From positions 11,133,932 to 11,197,931 of the forward strand of contig CM033732.1 in the NCBI GenBank assembly GCA_019671005.1: a stretch of DNA of 64,000 bases. The letters are read 5' to 3'. This document shows, piece by piece, positions 1-10,638 of the stretch (the stretch's first letter is position 1; each line of letters starts with the position of its first letter). Made by a program: the position numbers and the translations under genes. The stretch comes from Hibiscus mutabilis (Eukaryota; Streptophyta; Magnoliopsida; Malvales; Malvaceae). Below the pieces are notes generated by a model. The model did not search any database, was not told the DNA's origin, and worked only from the letters and a program-made list of their open reading frames with translations.

Positions 1-518
1 TTTCTTCTTATCCCTAAGTCGAAACTCTAGCTATTTGTGCATGCCTTGATAATACATCCCTGCGTGAATCAAGAGTGAACAACAACCAATCTTGCGCTCC
101 TCTTAGCCGTTGAAATCCTTAACTTATTCCTAAGACGGATTAATCTTCACCATCAATATATTGAATAAAGACCATACTCATTCGTTTCCTAAATCTAACT
201 CTCCTGATATTTGATAAATAGATGAAGTTACGAGATCCTCTCCCAATTCACTCGCAAACAAGAAGAAAAACCAAGAATGAGTAAACCTTGAATTGAAAGT
301 GCAAACTCTTATTACCTAAACAAAATCCAATTGTTTCTCACAACCACAAAACACAATAACCTTAGCCAAATAGATTTAGTTCATGGCTAGGTTCCAAAGA
401 AACACAAGACAAAGAATTCCTAGCATAAACCTAATTGAACAAGAAAGAAAAAGATGAAGAATGGTTGAAGCCTTGTCGAAATCACTCCAAAGCTTTTGTC
501 GAAGTTTCCCTTGATCTC
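1..518 (-). repeat. Left part of an older Athila-type LTR, split by element A1
   Basis: This stretch is the reverse complement of the downstream half of the Athila LTRs found at 519-2073 and 9079-10633, and it aligns with 11659-12130 of the minus-strand LTR at 11235-12721. By that alignment about 420 bp of the LTR lie left of the window. The sequence resumes at 10639 after element A1, so A1 inserted into it. It contains no gene. It could be a solo LTR or the 5' LTR of a minus-strand element lying to the left; the window cannot tell which. Confidence 0.88.
514..518. repeat. Target-site duplication of A1, left copy (ATCTC)
   Basis: ATCTC directly precedes the 5' LTR and recurs at 10634-10638 directly after the 3' LTR. 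Removing A1 and one copy rejoins the interrupted minus-strand LTR. Confidence 0.93.
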
Positions 519-730
519 TGATAAGTGTTCAAAAGTACTAATTTTCTTACCCTTTTTACTCATATTATTGTTAGACTTAGGCTCATATTAGTTGCATAAT
601 TAGCTATTCTTGCATTAATCCATGTTTCCTTCCATCGTTGAGCTTGATTACATAACTTGGTAGTTTTTGTGGAAAAGATGCTGCTTTGGTGTGCTTTGTG
701 TGTGTATGTGCAGGATCACCTGCCAAAGCA

Positions 731-835
731 ATGCCGAGCTAGTTGCTAGGGCAATGCATGAAGGATATGCCGAGCTAGTTGCCAGGGCAATGCATGAAGG
801 AGACGCCGAGCCAGTTGCCATGGCAATTGTCGACA
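731..835 (+). repeat. 36-bp tandem repeat rich in TTGCC/GGCAA palindromes in the A1 5' LTR
   Basis: A unit starting GAGCTAGTTGC and containing AGGGCAATGCATGAAGGA occurs twice in full, and a third, diverged partial unit follows (GAGCCAGTTGCCATGGCAA). The array lies about 240 bp upstream of the TATA box. It recurs in the 3' LTR at 9290-9395 and, reversed, in both A2 LTRs near 12405-12515 and 16870-16980. Its position suggests a U3 regulatory region, but that is inference. Confidence 0.8.
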
Positions 836-1070
836 AAGAGAAAATGCAATAGGGATGTCGAAATTAATGACTATACAAGCCCAAGATGACGTGGAGCAAA
901 GCCCAAACCCAAAGGAATTTGATTTCCATGCAGAGATTAAAGAAGAATTAAATTCCAAGAAGATAGTAGAAGTTCTAGTAGGAATACAATTATAATAAAG
1001 AATTATATTCTTTAAAGATAATTTAATTCCAACTCAAACTCCTCCTCAAAGAAGGAATTTGGCCTAGCCC

Positions 1071-1079
1071 TATAAATAG
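1071..1079 (+). promoter_or_regulatory. TATA box of the A1 5' LTR
   Basis: TATAAATAG follows a CCTAGCCC stretch. The same context occurs in the 3' LTR at 9631-9639 and on the minus strand in A2 (12172-12180 and 16624-16632). It is the best candidate core promoter for the elements. Confidence 0.72.
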
Positions 1080-1683
1080 CAAGGAGATTTCGACCATCCA
1101 TAGGGAGAGCATTAGGGGAAATTTCGACAAGTCCAAGGGAGAAAGCAAGGGGAATTTTCGACAAGCATCTAGGGCAAGGGATTTTCGACAAGCTTCATCT
1201 TTTCTTCCTTGTTCGATTGGGTTCATGCTAGGGATTATTTATCTTGTGTTTCTTTGGAACCTAGCCATGAACTAAATCTACTTGGCTATGGTTATTGTGT
1301 TTTGTGGTTGTGAGAAACTATTGGTTTTTTTTTTAGGTAATAAGAGTTTGCACTTTTCTATTTCAAGGTTTATTCATTATTGGTTCTTATTTTTGTTTGC
1401 GAGTGAATTGGGAGAGGATCTCGTGATTTCATCTATTTATCTAATATCGGGAGAGTTAGATTCAAGAAACGAATGAATATGATCTTTATTCAATCTATTG
1501 ATGGTGAAGATTAATCCGGCTTAGGAATAAGTTAAGGATTTCAACGGCTAAGAGGAGCGCAAGATTGGTTGTTGTTCACCCTTGATTCACGCAGGGATGT
1601 ATTATCAAGGCATGCACAAGTAGCTAGAGTTTCGACTTAGGATAAGAAGAAACCATTGAAGAACGCTCTGCCGAACCTTGAAG

Positions 1684-1800
1684 GTTGCTGCCCAGAAGCC
1701 CAAGTAGTTGCCCAACTAGTCGCCCAGGCGACCATCGATTAGTTGCCAAGGCAACCTCGTTCTGCAAGTTGCCACGGCAACTGAGTTGCCCGTTCATTCT
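1684..1800 (+). repeat. Second palindrome cluster in the A1 5' LTR
   Basis: Four or five closely spaced variants of TTGCC-NN-GGCAA occur here, including GTTGCCAAGGCAAC and GTTGCCACGGCAAC, which are perfect or near-perfect 14-bp palindromes. The cluster is downstream of the TATA box, so it would be in the transcript. Copies are at 10244-10360 and, reversed, in the A2 LTRs near 11517-11630 and 15985-16095. Confidence 0.75.
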
Positions 1801-2079
1801 TTTACCAAAACAATCCAATCGGCTATCACACCTCAACTCACGATAACCTGGCCTATCTCTCTCTCATTCAATCTCATCTATTCATTTACTTTATTGCTTT
1901 CTAGATTAGTTATTAGTTAAACTCCTATAATCATTTATTTGTGTTTTTACTTTTTACAGTGCAAGAGACTAGATTCTTGAAGTGGCACCAATCCCTGTGG
2001 AGACGATATCTTTTATACTATAACTTGCAACGTGTATACTTGCACAATTACGTAGCACTTATCACACGCAACAAGTTTT

Positions 2080-2097
2080 TGGCGCCGTTGCCGGGGA
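2080..2097 (+). other. A1 primer-binding site (tRNA-Asp)
   Basis: TGGCGCCGTTGCCGGGGA begins 6 bp after the 5' LTR. It complements the 3' end of plant tRNA-Asp (known from the family), the usual Athila primer. Confidence 0.9.
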
Positions 2098-2193
2098 TTG
2101 GCAATAGCGACTTTGTTTTTATTTTCTTGCACTTTCTTTTTATTTTTCTTGTTTAAAATTCAAAGGGCTAACAAACTGGTTTTACATTGGTAT

Positions 2194-3375
2194 ATGACCA
2201 GTGCGAGACCAACTTCACCAGAATATCCCTTTGATCCAGAAATCGAACGAACCTTACAAAGACTTAGACGAAGGATAAGAGAAGCAATGGCAAATCAAGA
2301 CGGCAATATGAATCAAGATGTTCGAGTAGGAGGAGGAGTGATTCTTGCATGAAATAGAACTATTCGAGACTATCTTGAAGAAGATCTTGATGGACTTAAC
2401 CCAGTTGTTGTCGCACCTGAAATTGAAGCCGACCACTTTGAGTTGAAACCGGTAATGTTTAATATGATCAACACAATTGGTCAATTTAGTGGCTCAGCAA
2501 CTGAAGATGCACGGCAACATCTGAAATCTTTCCTCAAGATTTACAACTCGTTCAAGATACACGGAGTCACCCCCGATGTATTACGATTAAGATTATTCCC
2601 CTATTCACTGAGGGATAGGGCGAAAGCATGGTTGAATAGCATTCCTGGCGGATCCATAGCATCTTGGACTGATCTTTGTCGTGATTTCCTTGCTAGATTT
2701 AATCCTACAAATTTGACTGATAAGCTTCGTAACGACATTACTTCTTTTCGGCAGGCAGATGATGAATCCATGTACGAGGCTTGGGAGCGATATAGAGAAC
2801 TTCTACACAAATGCCCCTTACACGGATTCCCGGTGTGGACTCAAGTAACAATGTTTTACAACGCTGTGAATACACCAACAAGGATGATTCTAGATGCCTC
2901 GGCAAACGACATACTCCTAGATAAGTCACCGGAAGGAGCAATGCAAATTTTAAATAGGCTGGCCAAGAATGACTATCAATTCCCATCTACTAGAAGAGGA
3001 GGAGTTAGACGCCAAGCCACAATACATGAACTAGGATCATCAGATTCAATTTCGGCACAATTGGCCACTTTAACCAAGATGGTCCAGAATATGCAAAAAC
3101 TAAACAACACACATGAAGTCAAGGTAATGGATTCTTTTTGTGAGTTATGTGGTGATAACCAAAATTCTTCTGAATGTATGCAGAATCCGGAATCTAGCTT
3201 CTATGTGGGGAATTACAATCGGAGCAATAATGTGATGTCCAATACATACAATCCAGCTTGGAAGAAGCACCCAAATTTTTCATGGAGTAATCACAACAAT
3301 GCTCTAAACCAGAACAATCAGAATGCACAAGCATCGGGATTCAGCGAGAATATGCCACGACAATGGATGCCGTAG
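2194..3375 (+). pseudogene. gag: A1 gag, capsid part, with an internal stop
   Basis: A frame opens at MTSARPTSP and runs to 3375. It is cut by TGA at 2350-2352 and ends at TAG 3373-3375. The uninterrupted piece from 2443 is 310 residues. It shows the Athila capsid pattern: FKIHGVTPDVLRLRLFPYSL, then DRAKAWLNSIP, then FLARFNP, then a C-terminal CELCG zinc-knuckle-like segment in which the expected His is missing. TGA replaces what is probably an Arg codon (CGA), and TAG stands before CAACAA where CAG is likely. Both fit C-to-T change at methylated cytosines, which is inference. The product would be the structural protein of the cytoplasmic particle. Confidence 0.9.
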
Positions 3376-3962
3376 CAACAACCGACAACATCTAGTTCTT
3401 TGGAAAATTCTCTAAATGCTTTTATGATGAAAACTGAATCTTTATGGCTGAGAATAGTAATTTCATAAAAAGAACTGATGCTTTTATTAACAGGACCGAG
3501 ATGAGATTGCAAAACCAAGAGGCGGCAATCAAATCATTGGAAAATCAAGTCAGACAGTTTGCTCAAAATCTGAATACTAGACCACAAGGAGGTTTACCTA
3601 GCGATACTGAAGTCGCAAGAGGAACTGGCCATGAGCAATGTAAGGCGATCACCACTAGAAGTGGCCAACAACTTAGAGAGGTTCAAACCCGCTCATCAAA
3701 CAAAACTCCACAAAAGATCAAGATGAACCTAGCGGCAAAGCCTCAGATGCTGAACCAGGAATTGCCGCGGCAATCGACAATAAGCATGCCTCGGCAACCG
3801 ACGATAAAGACGCCTCGGCAACTTGTGAAAAGCATGCCTCGGCAACCCCAGTTGATAATGCCTCGGCAACTCCAAATGTCCCGGCAATGCCGTCAATCAG
3901 GTTTCAAACCAATGAAAGGATCGAAGATATCCATCTTCCACCACCATTCCCACAAAGGTTGA
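3376..3962 (+). pseudogene. gag: A1 gag C-terminal / linker region with PRQ repeats
   Basis: The frame from 3444 gives about 172 residues. A predicted helical segment (RLQNQEAAIKSLENQVRQFA) is typical of the region downstream of capsid in Athila gag. It is followed by KAITTRSGQQL, a conserved motif before the protease. From about 3765 the sequence is a run of decapeptide-like repeats (MPRQP, TPRQL) encoded by the GCCTCGGCAAC motif. The joins to both neighbouring frames are broken: a TAG upstream at 3373 and a frame change near 3890-3960. Confidence 0.8.
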
Positions 3963-4562
3963 AGCGACAAAAGCAAGAATACCAATTCAAGAAGTTTCTT
4001 GATATCCTAAAGCAAGTCCACATCAACTTGCCACTGGTGGAAGCAATTGAACAAATGCCAAACTATGCCAAGTTTCTTAAAGACATTGTGTCCAAGAGAA
4101 CAAGGCTAGGAGAGTTTGAAACAGTTGCCGCAACAGAGGGATGCATGGCAATGTTGCACAATCGTATGTCACCCAAGTTGAAGGATCCCGGAAGTTTCAC
4201 AATACCCTGTTCTATTGGAAATCACTATGTCTGGAAAGCACTATGCGACCTAGGGGCTAGCATAAACTTGATGCCTAAATCGGTTTTCTAGAAATTAGGA
4301 ATCGGGAAGGCAAGACCTACAACAGTTATGCTGCAGCTAGCCGACAGATCCTATGTGCATCCAGAGGGAAAAATCGAGGACATACTGGTAAAAGTTGATA
4401 AATTTATTTTTCCCGCTGACTTTATTGTTTTGGATTGTGAAGCAGATGAGCATGCACCTATCATTCTCGGGGAGACCATTCCTAGCAACAGGGAGAACCT
4501 TGATCGACGTTGAAAAGGGAGAACTCACAATGAGGGTGAATGGCCAGTAGGTCAAACTAAAT
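3963..4562 (+). pseudogene. pol: A1 aspartic protease
   Basis: The frame begins with the lead-in FLDILKQVHINLPLVEAIEQ and carries DLGASINLMP at about 4250-4279, the Athila-type active site (DLG in place of the DSG/DTG of chromoviruses). It is cut by TAG at 4289-4291, then resumes as MLQLADRSYVHPEGKIEDI and VLDCEADEHAPIILG, the flap and C-terminal part. Another frame change follows near 4505. The protease would process Gag-Pol. Confidence 0.88.
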
Positions 4563-5985
4563 GTGTTCCAAACACTAAGTCATGCCGATGATCCAGAAGA
4601 ATGCCAACTACTTCATGCCACGATAGAGTTTAACTTCGATGAGGAATTTAGTTGCCTCAGCAACTACATTGTCGATCAAGAGGAACTTGAGGAGTATGAA
4701 GAACCGGTCGATGAGGAACAACAAGAAGAGGCAAATTGGCTAGTCAACCGACCAGGTACATACTTTGAACCACTGGATTACTCAGGTAAGGAAGGTAAAC
4801 TCGAAAAACCCTCTATCGAACAACCACCGATTCTTGAGTTGAAACAATTGCCTGAGCAACTAAAATATGTATACTTAGGGACCGATAATACATTGCCTGT
4901 AATTATTTCTTCTAAGTTACAGCCTGAGCAGGAAAAGAAGCTGATCAAGATGTTGAAGCTACACAAAAAGGCAATAGGGTGGACAATTGCCGACTTGAAA
5001 GGAATTAGCCCGGCGGTGTGCATGCACAAGATCTTGTTGGAAGATGATCACAAACCTTCAATTGAGGCCCAGAGGAGACTGAATCATGCCATGAAAGGGG
5101 TTGTAATGAAAGAAATCATCAAGTGGCTTGACGCCGACATTATATACCCTATCTCCGATAGTACGTGGGTAAGTCTGGTACAATGTGTACCAAAAAGGGA
5201 GGTATAACAGTGGTAAGCAATGAAAATAATGAACTTATCCCAACCAGGACTGTGACCGGTTGGAGGGTTTGTATAGACTATCGAAAGCTGAACAAAGCCA
5301 CTAGGAAAGATCACTTCCCATTACCCTTTATTGATCAAATGCTTGACCGTCTTGCAGGTAAACCCTTTTATTGTTTTCTTGATGGTTATTCAGGTTACAA
5401 TCAGATTGCCATAGCACCAGAAGATCAAGAAAAGACAACCTTCACATGCCCATACGGTACTTATGCCTTCCGAAGGATGCCGTTCGGATTGTGTAACGCA
5501 CCGACAACCTTCCAAAGATGCATGATGGCGCTCTTTTCAGACATGGTCGAAGACTTTCTTGAGATCTTCATGGATGATTTTTCGGTTTTTGGTAATGACT
5601 TCTATAATTGTCTCGAAAATTTAGAGAGGGTGTTGGCAAGATGCGAAGAAACTAATTTAGTCCTCAATTGGGAGAAATGCCATTTTATGGTAGATGAAGG
5701 AATAGTGCTCGACCACAAGATTTCATCCAAGGGAATTGAAGTAGACAAAGCCAAGGTGGACGTGATCGAGAGATTACCCCCACCAAATTCGGTTAAAGGA
5801 ATTCGAAGTTTTCTCGGACATGCAGGTTTTTACAGGAGGTTCATTCATAATTTTTCTAAAATCACTAAACCCTTGTGTAATCTGCTTGAACAGGATAAAG
5901 TCTTCGATTTTGATGATTCTTGCACTCAAGCATTCGAAACCTTAAAGAAAAAGCTTGCCTCGACGCCCATTGTCGTTCCACCAGA
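4563..5985 (+). pseudogene. pol: A1 reverse transcriptase, one frameshift
   Basis: The first frame (4563-5207) contains the acidic lead-in and IIKWLDADIIYPISDSTWVS. The second (from 5165) contains KKGGITVV, TGWRVCIDYRKLNKATRKD, FLDGYSGYNQIAIAPEDQ, YGTYAFRRMPFGLCNAPTTF and FMDDFSVFG, with the catalytic Asp pair at 5573-5578. The two frames overlap in an A-rich run near 5190, where a one-base change breaks the protein. After the palm the sequence continues through GIRSFLGHAGFYRRFI. The length and motif order are normal for the family. The domain itself is conserved, but it cannot be translated as one polyprotein. Confidence 0.93.
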
Positions 5986-6370
5986 TTGGACGCTATCTTT
6001 TGAGCTCATGTGTGATGCAAGTGATTTCGCGGTAGGAGCAGTCCTAGGCCAACGCATAGGTAAGACCTTCCATGTGATATACTATGCTAGTAAAACTCTT
6101 AATGGTGCTCAAGTGAATTACACAACAACAGAGAAAGAGTTACTAGCTGTAGTTTTCGCATTTGACAAGTTCCGATCCTATTTAATTGGTACAAAGGTAA
6201 TTGTTCATACGGACCATTCGGCAATCAAATACTTATTTGCTAAAAAGGATGCTAAACCTCGTTTGATTCGTTGGATATTACTTTTACAAGAATTTGATAT
6301 TGAAATTAAGGACAGGAAAGAAACAAAAAACCAAGTGGCCGATCACTTATCACGTCTGGAACGCAATAGG
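5986..6370 (+). pseudogene. pol: A1 RNase H domain
   Basis: In the same frame as the main reverse transcriptase piece, LMCDASDFAVGAVLGQR gives the first catalytic Asp, TEKELLAVVFAFDKFR the Glu, HTDHSAIKYLF the second Asp and VADHLSRLERN the end. The domain is uninterrupted. It would remove the RNA strand during reverse transcription. Confidence 0.92.
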
Positions 6371-6423
6371 GAAGAGGACGCGGATCTAGAGATATGCGAT
6401 GCATTCCCGAATGAACAAATTTT

Positions 6424-6602
6424 AGTTGCCTCGGCAACCCACGACGCCTCGGCAACCCTTGACGCCTCGGCAACCCTCGACGCCTCGGCAACCATGGATG
6501 AACACGCCTCGGCAACTCTCGATGCCGCAGCAGAATTTGACGCGCACGCCTCGGCAATCTTGGGAGCAGTCGCCATGGCAGCACATGCCTCGGCAATACC
6601 CT
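6424..6602 (+). repeat. In-frame GCCTCGGCAAC repeat between RNase H and integrase
   Basis: Nine or more copies of a 10-18 bp unit built on GCCTCGGCAAC are inserted in the pol frame. In the pol frame they read as HASAT/LDASAT repeats; in the +1 frame they read as TPRQP, as in the gag linker. The same motif appears in the LTRs, after integrase (8040-8190) and in A2 (13987-14130 reversed). The units look amplified rather than constrained as protein. Confidence 0.85.
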
Positions 6603-7870
6603 GGTACGCGGATTTAGTTAACTTCCTTGTTTGTGGTATTTTTCTTTATGGCATTACTCACCAAGGGAAGAAGCGATTCCGCCATGATGCTAAGCATTAC
6701 TTTTGGGACGAGCCTCTTTTGTTTAAACAATGTGCAGATCAGGTTATACGCCGATGTGTCCCTGAAGAAGAGCAACAAAATGTACTCTGGCAATGCCATT
6801 CTTCACCCTGTGGAGGACATTTTGGAGGAAGTCGTACCGCGGCCAAAGTTTGCAATCCGGTTTGTATTGGCCAACATTGTACAAAGATGCCCAAGACTTT
6901 TACAAGCAATGTGATCGTTGCTAGAGGACGGGCAATATCTCTAGACGACATGAGATGCCGCTCCAGAACATCATCGAGGTGGAATTGTTCGATGTATGGG
7001 GGATAGATTTTATGGGACCTTTCCCATCTTCATTCTGCAACCTCTACATTCTACTTGCCGTCGACTACGTGTCTAAATGGGTGGAGGCAGTTGCAGTTCC
7101 CAACAACGATTCGAAGACCGTGCAATGATTCTTGCAGAAAAATATATTTACACGGTTTGGGATGCCGAGAGCAATTATCAGCAATGAAGGCAAGCATTTT
7201 GACAACAAACTAATTGCCAAGATGTTGCAACGCTTCGGTATATCACACAAGATCGCCACGGCATATCACCCACAAACCAACGGGCAAGCAGAAATTTCCA
7301 ACCGGGAATTGAAGGGTATACTCGAGAAAGTCGTAAATCCCTCAAGGAAGGATTGGTCATTAAGACTAGATGACGCACTTTGGGCATATCGCACTGCATT
7401 CAAAACACCCTTAGGTATGTCCCCCTTCCGACTTGTCTATGGTAAAACATGTCATCTACAGGTGGAAATCGAGCACAAGGCGTACTGGGCAATCAAGACC
7501 GTGAATATGGATTGGGAAAGTGCCGGACAAAAGCGTTTGATGGATCTCAATGAGATAGAAGAATTCCGTGCACTCGCCTATAACAATGCATGAATCTACA
7601 AGGAGAAAACAAAGCGATGGCATGACAAGAAACTATTGCCACGGCAATTCACGCCAGGGCAACTAGTTCTCCTATTCAATTCTCGGATAAAACTTTTCCC
7701 GGGAAAGCTGAAATCAAGATAGTCAGGACCATTCGAAGTCGTCAAACCATTCTCCCACGGTGCTGTGATAATCAAGTCCATCTCTGACAACCATGAATTC
7801 AAAGTTAATGGACAAAGATTGAAGCACTACAATGGTGCCCATGTGGAACGTAACAAGGAAGTGGTCAACT
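6603..7870 (+). pseudogene. pol: A1 integrase, frameshifted, catalytic Asp changed to Asn
   Basis: The zinc-binding region CHSSPCGGHFGGSRTAAKV is followed by a frameshift near 6870. The core starts at GIDFMGPF (about 7000-7024), with the first catalytic Asp. A TGA at 7126-7128 interrupts before FLQKNIFTRFG. The second catalytic Asp, normally in SDGG, reads SNEG (Asn at 7183-7185). The third, Glu, is present in GQAEISNREL. The C-terminal part (WAYRTAFKTPLGMSPFRLVYGK) is good up to 7593, then a stop splits off the last segment, ending at about 7880. Even with its frames rejoined the protein should not catalyse integration. Confidence 0.9.
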
Positions 7871-8026
7871 TAGGAGATGCATGAGCATGCTCTCCTCTCA
7901 GTATTTTCTTTTTCCTTTTCTTTTTATTTTCATTTTTATTTTTAGGAGATATTTTATTTTTTCTTCATTATCTTTAGTTTTCAGGTTTTCTTTGTTTTCT
8001 TTTTCACAACAAGACTCACAACTACT

Positions 8027-8263
8027 ATGCTAAGGAAATTTACTGCCGAGATCCTTGCCGCGGCAACCAATGAAGAAGATGCCGCGGCAACCTACATCGT
8101 GCCTATACAAGCTGATGCCACGACAACCAACCCTGAAGATGCCATGGCAACCAAAGCTAAAGACATCCCGGCAACAAGAAAACAACCATCGCATTCAAGC
8201 AAGAGAATCAAGACACCGACCAAAAGGAAACTAATCATCTACGATGACGAACTCTCGGAGTAA
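8027..8263 (+). CDS. Short open frame downstream of A1 pol (78 residues, unknown function)
   Basis: It starts MLRKFTAEIL, runs through an Ala/Thr-rich middle encoded by TTGCCGCGGCAAC-type units, and ends in a basic then acidic tail (KRKLIIYDDELSE). It resembles no protein I know. A2 has a counterpart at 13609-13845 on its minus strand, with the same first six residues and, one frame over, a similar tail. It sits between integrase and the first polypurine-like tract. It could be a remnant of the gag-pol 3' end, a small accessory frame or a chance frame. Confidence 0.4.
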   Translation: MLRKFTAEILAAATNEEDAAATYIVPIQADATTTNPEDAMATKAKDIPATRKQPSHSSKRIKTPTKRKLIIYDDELSE

Positions 8264-8310
8264 GTCCTCGTATGCATTTTTATTTTTTATTTTTCGTTAT
8301 TTTTATGCAT

Positions 8311-8346
8311 GCATTGAGGAAAATGCCTCACTCGAGTTTGGGGGGG
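8311..8346 (+). other. Internal polypurine-like tract with short hairpin
   Basis: GCATT-GAGGAA-AATGC forms a 5-bp stem, followed at 8331-8346 by CTCGAGTTTGGGGGGG. This copies the layout of the 3' polypurine tract at 9041-9078, about 735 bp upstream of it. A2 and A3 also have such a second tract. Confidence 0.6.
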
Positions 8347-8349
8347 ATT

Positions 8350-9040
8350 GTTATTAGTAGTTAACATGTTTAGTTACATTCATCTTAAGTATTACATTTA
8401 GGATACATAAATTGCTTGCCATGCCTTTAATTGGAACAAAAATTGCTTAGATTTGATGAATATTCGATGATGACTTTGCCAATGCACTTAATTGATAGAA
8501 TTTTTATTGTAGGATAACCATGGAAAAACTTAGAATTTTACTATGATGCTAAATTTGATGAAACACTGTTGTGGTCTGATTGATTTAAGGAATTCTAGTG
8601 AACTTAGGTTGATAATTAACAAATTGGGGGATTAGAATAAAAACTGGATGAATGCTAGAGGTACCCGAAATTGGCTCTAGCATGTGCTAAAAAAAATTGA
8701 TCACTAGAGGTGCCCGAAACCGGCTCTAGTCGATTAAATTAACTTAAGAAAACTAAAAACTAAACACTAGAGGTGCCCAAAACTGGCTCTAGTTAAAACA
8801 TGTTAAAAAGAACCCAATGAAGTAATTTGAAAACCTATTGTTTGCATAGGATCCGAAAAATCAACTTGCACACAACTCCGCACACACTCACAAGCATTAT
8901 AGTTTGATTCCGAGTAACTCCTAAGTTTTCTGAAAAATAAAAAACCAATCATACTTTGTGCCCCGGTCCAGAGAATTGAAATCAATTTCAAAGCTAAGTT
9001 TGTGAAAATTGAAGTCTTGGCAGGGTAATTATGAGTTTGC
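8350..9040 (+). other. A1 3' untranslated stretch, no gene, with a 28-nt repeat array
   Basis: There is no credible frame here. Three copies of a 28-nt quasi-palindrome lie at 8654-8681, 8703-8730 and 8766-8793, with outer arms CTAGAG and CTCTAG and core GTGCCCGAAACCGG. The stretch between 8350 and 8650 is AT-rich and I see nothing else in it. Confidence 0.8.
8654..8793 (+). repeat. Array of three 28-nt quasi-palindromes (A1)
   Basis: Each unit can fold with a 6-bp outer stem (CTAGAG/CTCTAG); an inner GCC/GGC stem forms only in copy 2 (and, on the minus strand, in none fully). Spacing is 49 and 63 nt. Four copies of the same unit are in A2 at 13012-13194 (minus strand), at the equivalent position. 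Confidence 0.85.
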
Positions 9041-9078
9041 ATTGCTTGAGGACAAGCAATAGTTCGAGTTTGGGGGTG
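9041..9078 (+). promoter_or_regulatory. A1 3' polypurine tract with AGGA-loop hairpin
   Basis: ATTGCTTG-AGGA-CAAGCAAT (9041-9060) is a perfect 8-bp hairpin with loop AGGA. It is followed by the tract GAGTTTGGGGGTG (9066-9078), which abuts the 3' LTR. The tract primes plus-strand DNA synthesis (known function). Confidence 0.85.
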
Positions 9079-10633
9079 TGATAAGTGTTTAAAAGTACTA
9101 ATTTTGTTACCCTTTTTACTCATATTATTGTTAGACTTAGGCTCATATTAGTTGCATAATTAGCTATTCATGCATTAATCCATGTTTCCTTCCATCGTTG
9201 AGCTTTATTACATAACTTGGTAGTTTTTGTGGAAAAGATGTTGCTTTGGTGTGCTTTGTGTGTGTATGTGCAGGATCACTTGCCAAAGCAATGCCGAGCT
9301 AGTTGCCAGGGCAATGCATGAAGGATATGCCGAGCTAGTTGCCAGGGCAATGCATGAAGGAGACGCCGAGCCAGTTGCCATGGCAATTGTCGACAAAGAG
9401 AAAATGCAATAGGGATGTCGAAATTAATGACTATACAAGCCCAAGATGACGTGGAGCAAAGCCCAAACCCAAAGGAATTTGATTTCCATGCAGAGATTAA
9501 AGAAGAATTAAATTCCAAGAAGATAGGAGAAGTTCTAGTAGGAATACAATTATAATAAAGAATTATATTCTTTAAAGATAATTTAATTCCAACTCAAACT
9601 CCTCCTCAAAGAAGGACTTTGGCCTAGCCCTATAAATAGCAAGGAGATTTTGACCATCCATAGGGAGAGCATTAGGGGAAATTTCGACAGGTCCAAGGGA
9701 GAAAGCAAGGGGAATTTTCGACAAGCATCTAGGGCAAGGGATTTTCGACAAGCTTCATCTTTTCTTCCTTGTTCGATTGGGTTCATGCTAGGGATTATTT
9801 ATCTTGTGTTTCTTTGGAACCTAGCCATGAACTAAATCTACTTGGCTATGGTTATTGTGTTTTGTGGTTGTGAGAAACTATTGGTTTTTGTTTAGGTAAT
9901 AAGAGTTTGCACTTTTCTATTTCAAGGTTTATTCATTCTTGGTTCTTATTCTTGTTTGCGAGTGAATTGGGAGAGGATCTCATGATTTCATCTATTTATC
10001 TAATATCGGGAGAGTTAGATTCAAGAAACGAATGAATATGATCTTTATTCAATCTATTGATGGTGAAGATTAATTCGGCTTAGGAATAAGTTAAGGATTT
10101 CAACGGCTAAGAGGAGCGCAAGATTGGTTGTTGTTCACCCTTGATTCACGCAGGGATGTATTATCAAGGCATGCACAAGTAGCTAGAGTTTCAACTTAAG
10201 GATAAGAAGAAACCATTGAAGAATGCTCTGCCGAACCTTGAAGGTTGCTGCCCAGAAGCCCAAGTAGTTGCCCAACTAGTCGCCCAGGCGACCATCGATT
10301 AGTTGCCAAGGCAACCCCGTTGTGCAAGTTGCCACGACAACTGAGTTGCCCGTGCACTCTTTTACCAAAACGATCCAATCGGCTATCACACCTCAACTCA
10401 CGATAACCTGGCCTATCTCTCTCTCATTCGATCTCATCTATTCATTTACTTTATTGCTTTCTAGATTAGTTATTAGTTAAACTCCTATAATCCTTTATTT
10501 GTGTTTTTACTTTTTACAGTGCAAGAGACTAGATTCTTGAAGTGGCACCAGTCCCTGTGGAGACGATATCTTTTATACTATAACTTGCAACGTGTATACT
10601 TGCACAATTGCGTAGCACTTATCACACGCAACA
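9079..10633 (+). repeat. A1 3' LTR
   Basis: It has the same ends and length as the 5' LTR. The two differ by scattered substitutions and two compensating single-base indels (a T run near 1330 and a spot near 1635). The TATA box is at 9631-9639. Confidence 0.95.
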
Positions 10634-10638
10634 ATCTC

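Larger units (their letters stand above)
519..2073 (+). repeat. A1 5' LTR
   Basis: The LTR begins TGATAAGTG and ends CACGCAACA. The same ends bound the copy at 9079-10633, with equal length. It holds a cluster of imperfect TTGCC-NN-GGCAA palindromes at 720-835, a TATA box at 1071 and a second palindrome cluster at 1684-1795. Short open frames inside it (for example 667-852 and 1282-1476) look like chance frames, because they cover non-coding LTR sequence and do not match known retroelement proteins. Confidence 0.95.
519..10633 (+). mobile_element. Athila-type Ty3/gypsy retrotransposon A1 (structurally complete, coding capacity lost)
   Basis: A1 has two LTRs of 1555 bp, a tRNA-Asp primer site, gag, protease, reverse transcriptase, RNase H and integrase in gypsy order, a polypurine tract, and a 5-bp target duplication ATCTC (514-518 and 10634-10638). 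The protease motif DLGASINLMP and the tRNA-Asp primer site are characteristic of the Athila clade. By eye I count about 30 differences between the LTRs, roughly 2%, so the insertion is fairly recent. Even so, gag and pol are interrupted by stops and frameshifts and the integrase lacks a catalytic aspartate. No env-like frame is visible. A1 sits inside an older Athila LTR of opposite orientation. Confidence 0.95.

Noticed and set aside
2080..2097. tRNA-Asp-like sequence as a tRNA gene
   Set aside because: Only the 18-nt complement of the tRNA 3' end is present, exactly where a primer-binding site is expected.
6306..6596. Minus-strand frames with repeated PRR/RQG residues opposite pol
   Set aside because: They are shadows of the GCCTCGGCAAC repeat array; the plus strand carries the RNase H and pol frame.
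7871..9078. Possible env-like gene between integrase and the A1 3' LTR
   Set aside because: Some Athila elements carry one, but here there is only a 78-residue frame and non-coding repeats; no long frame, signal peptide or membrane span is visible.
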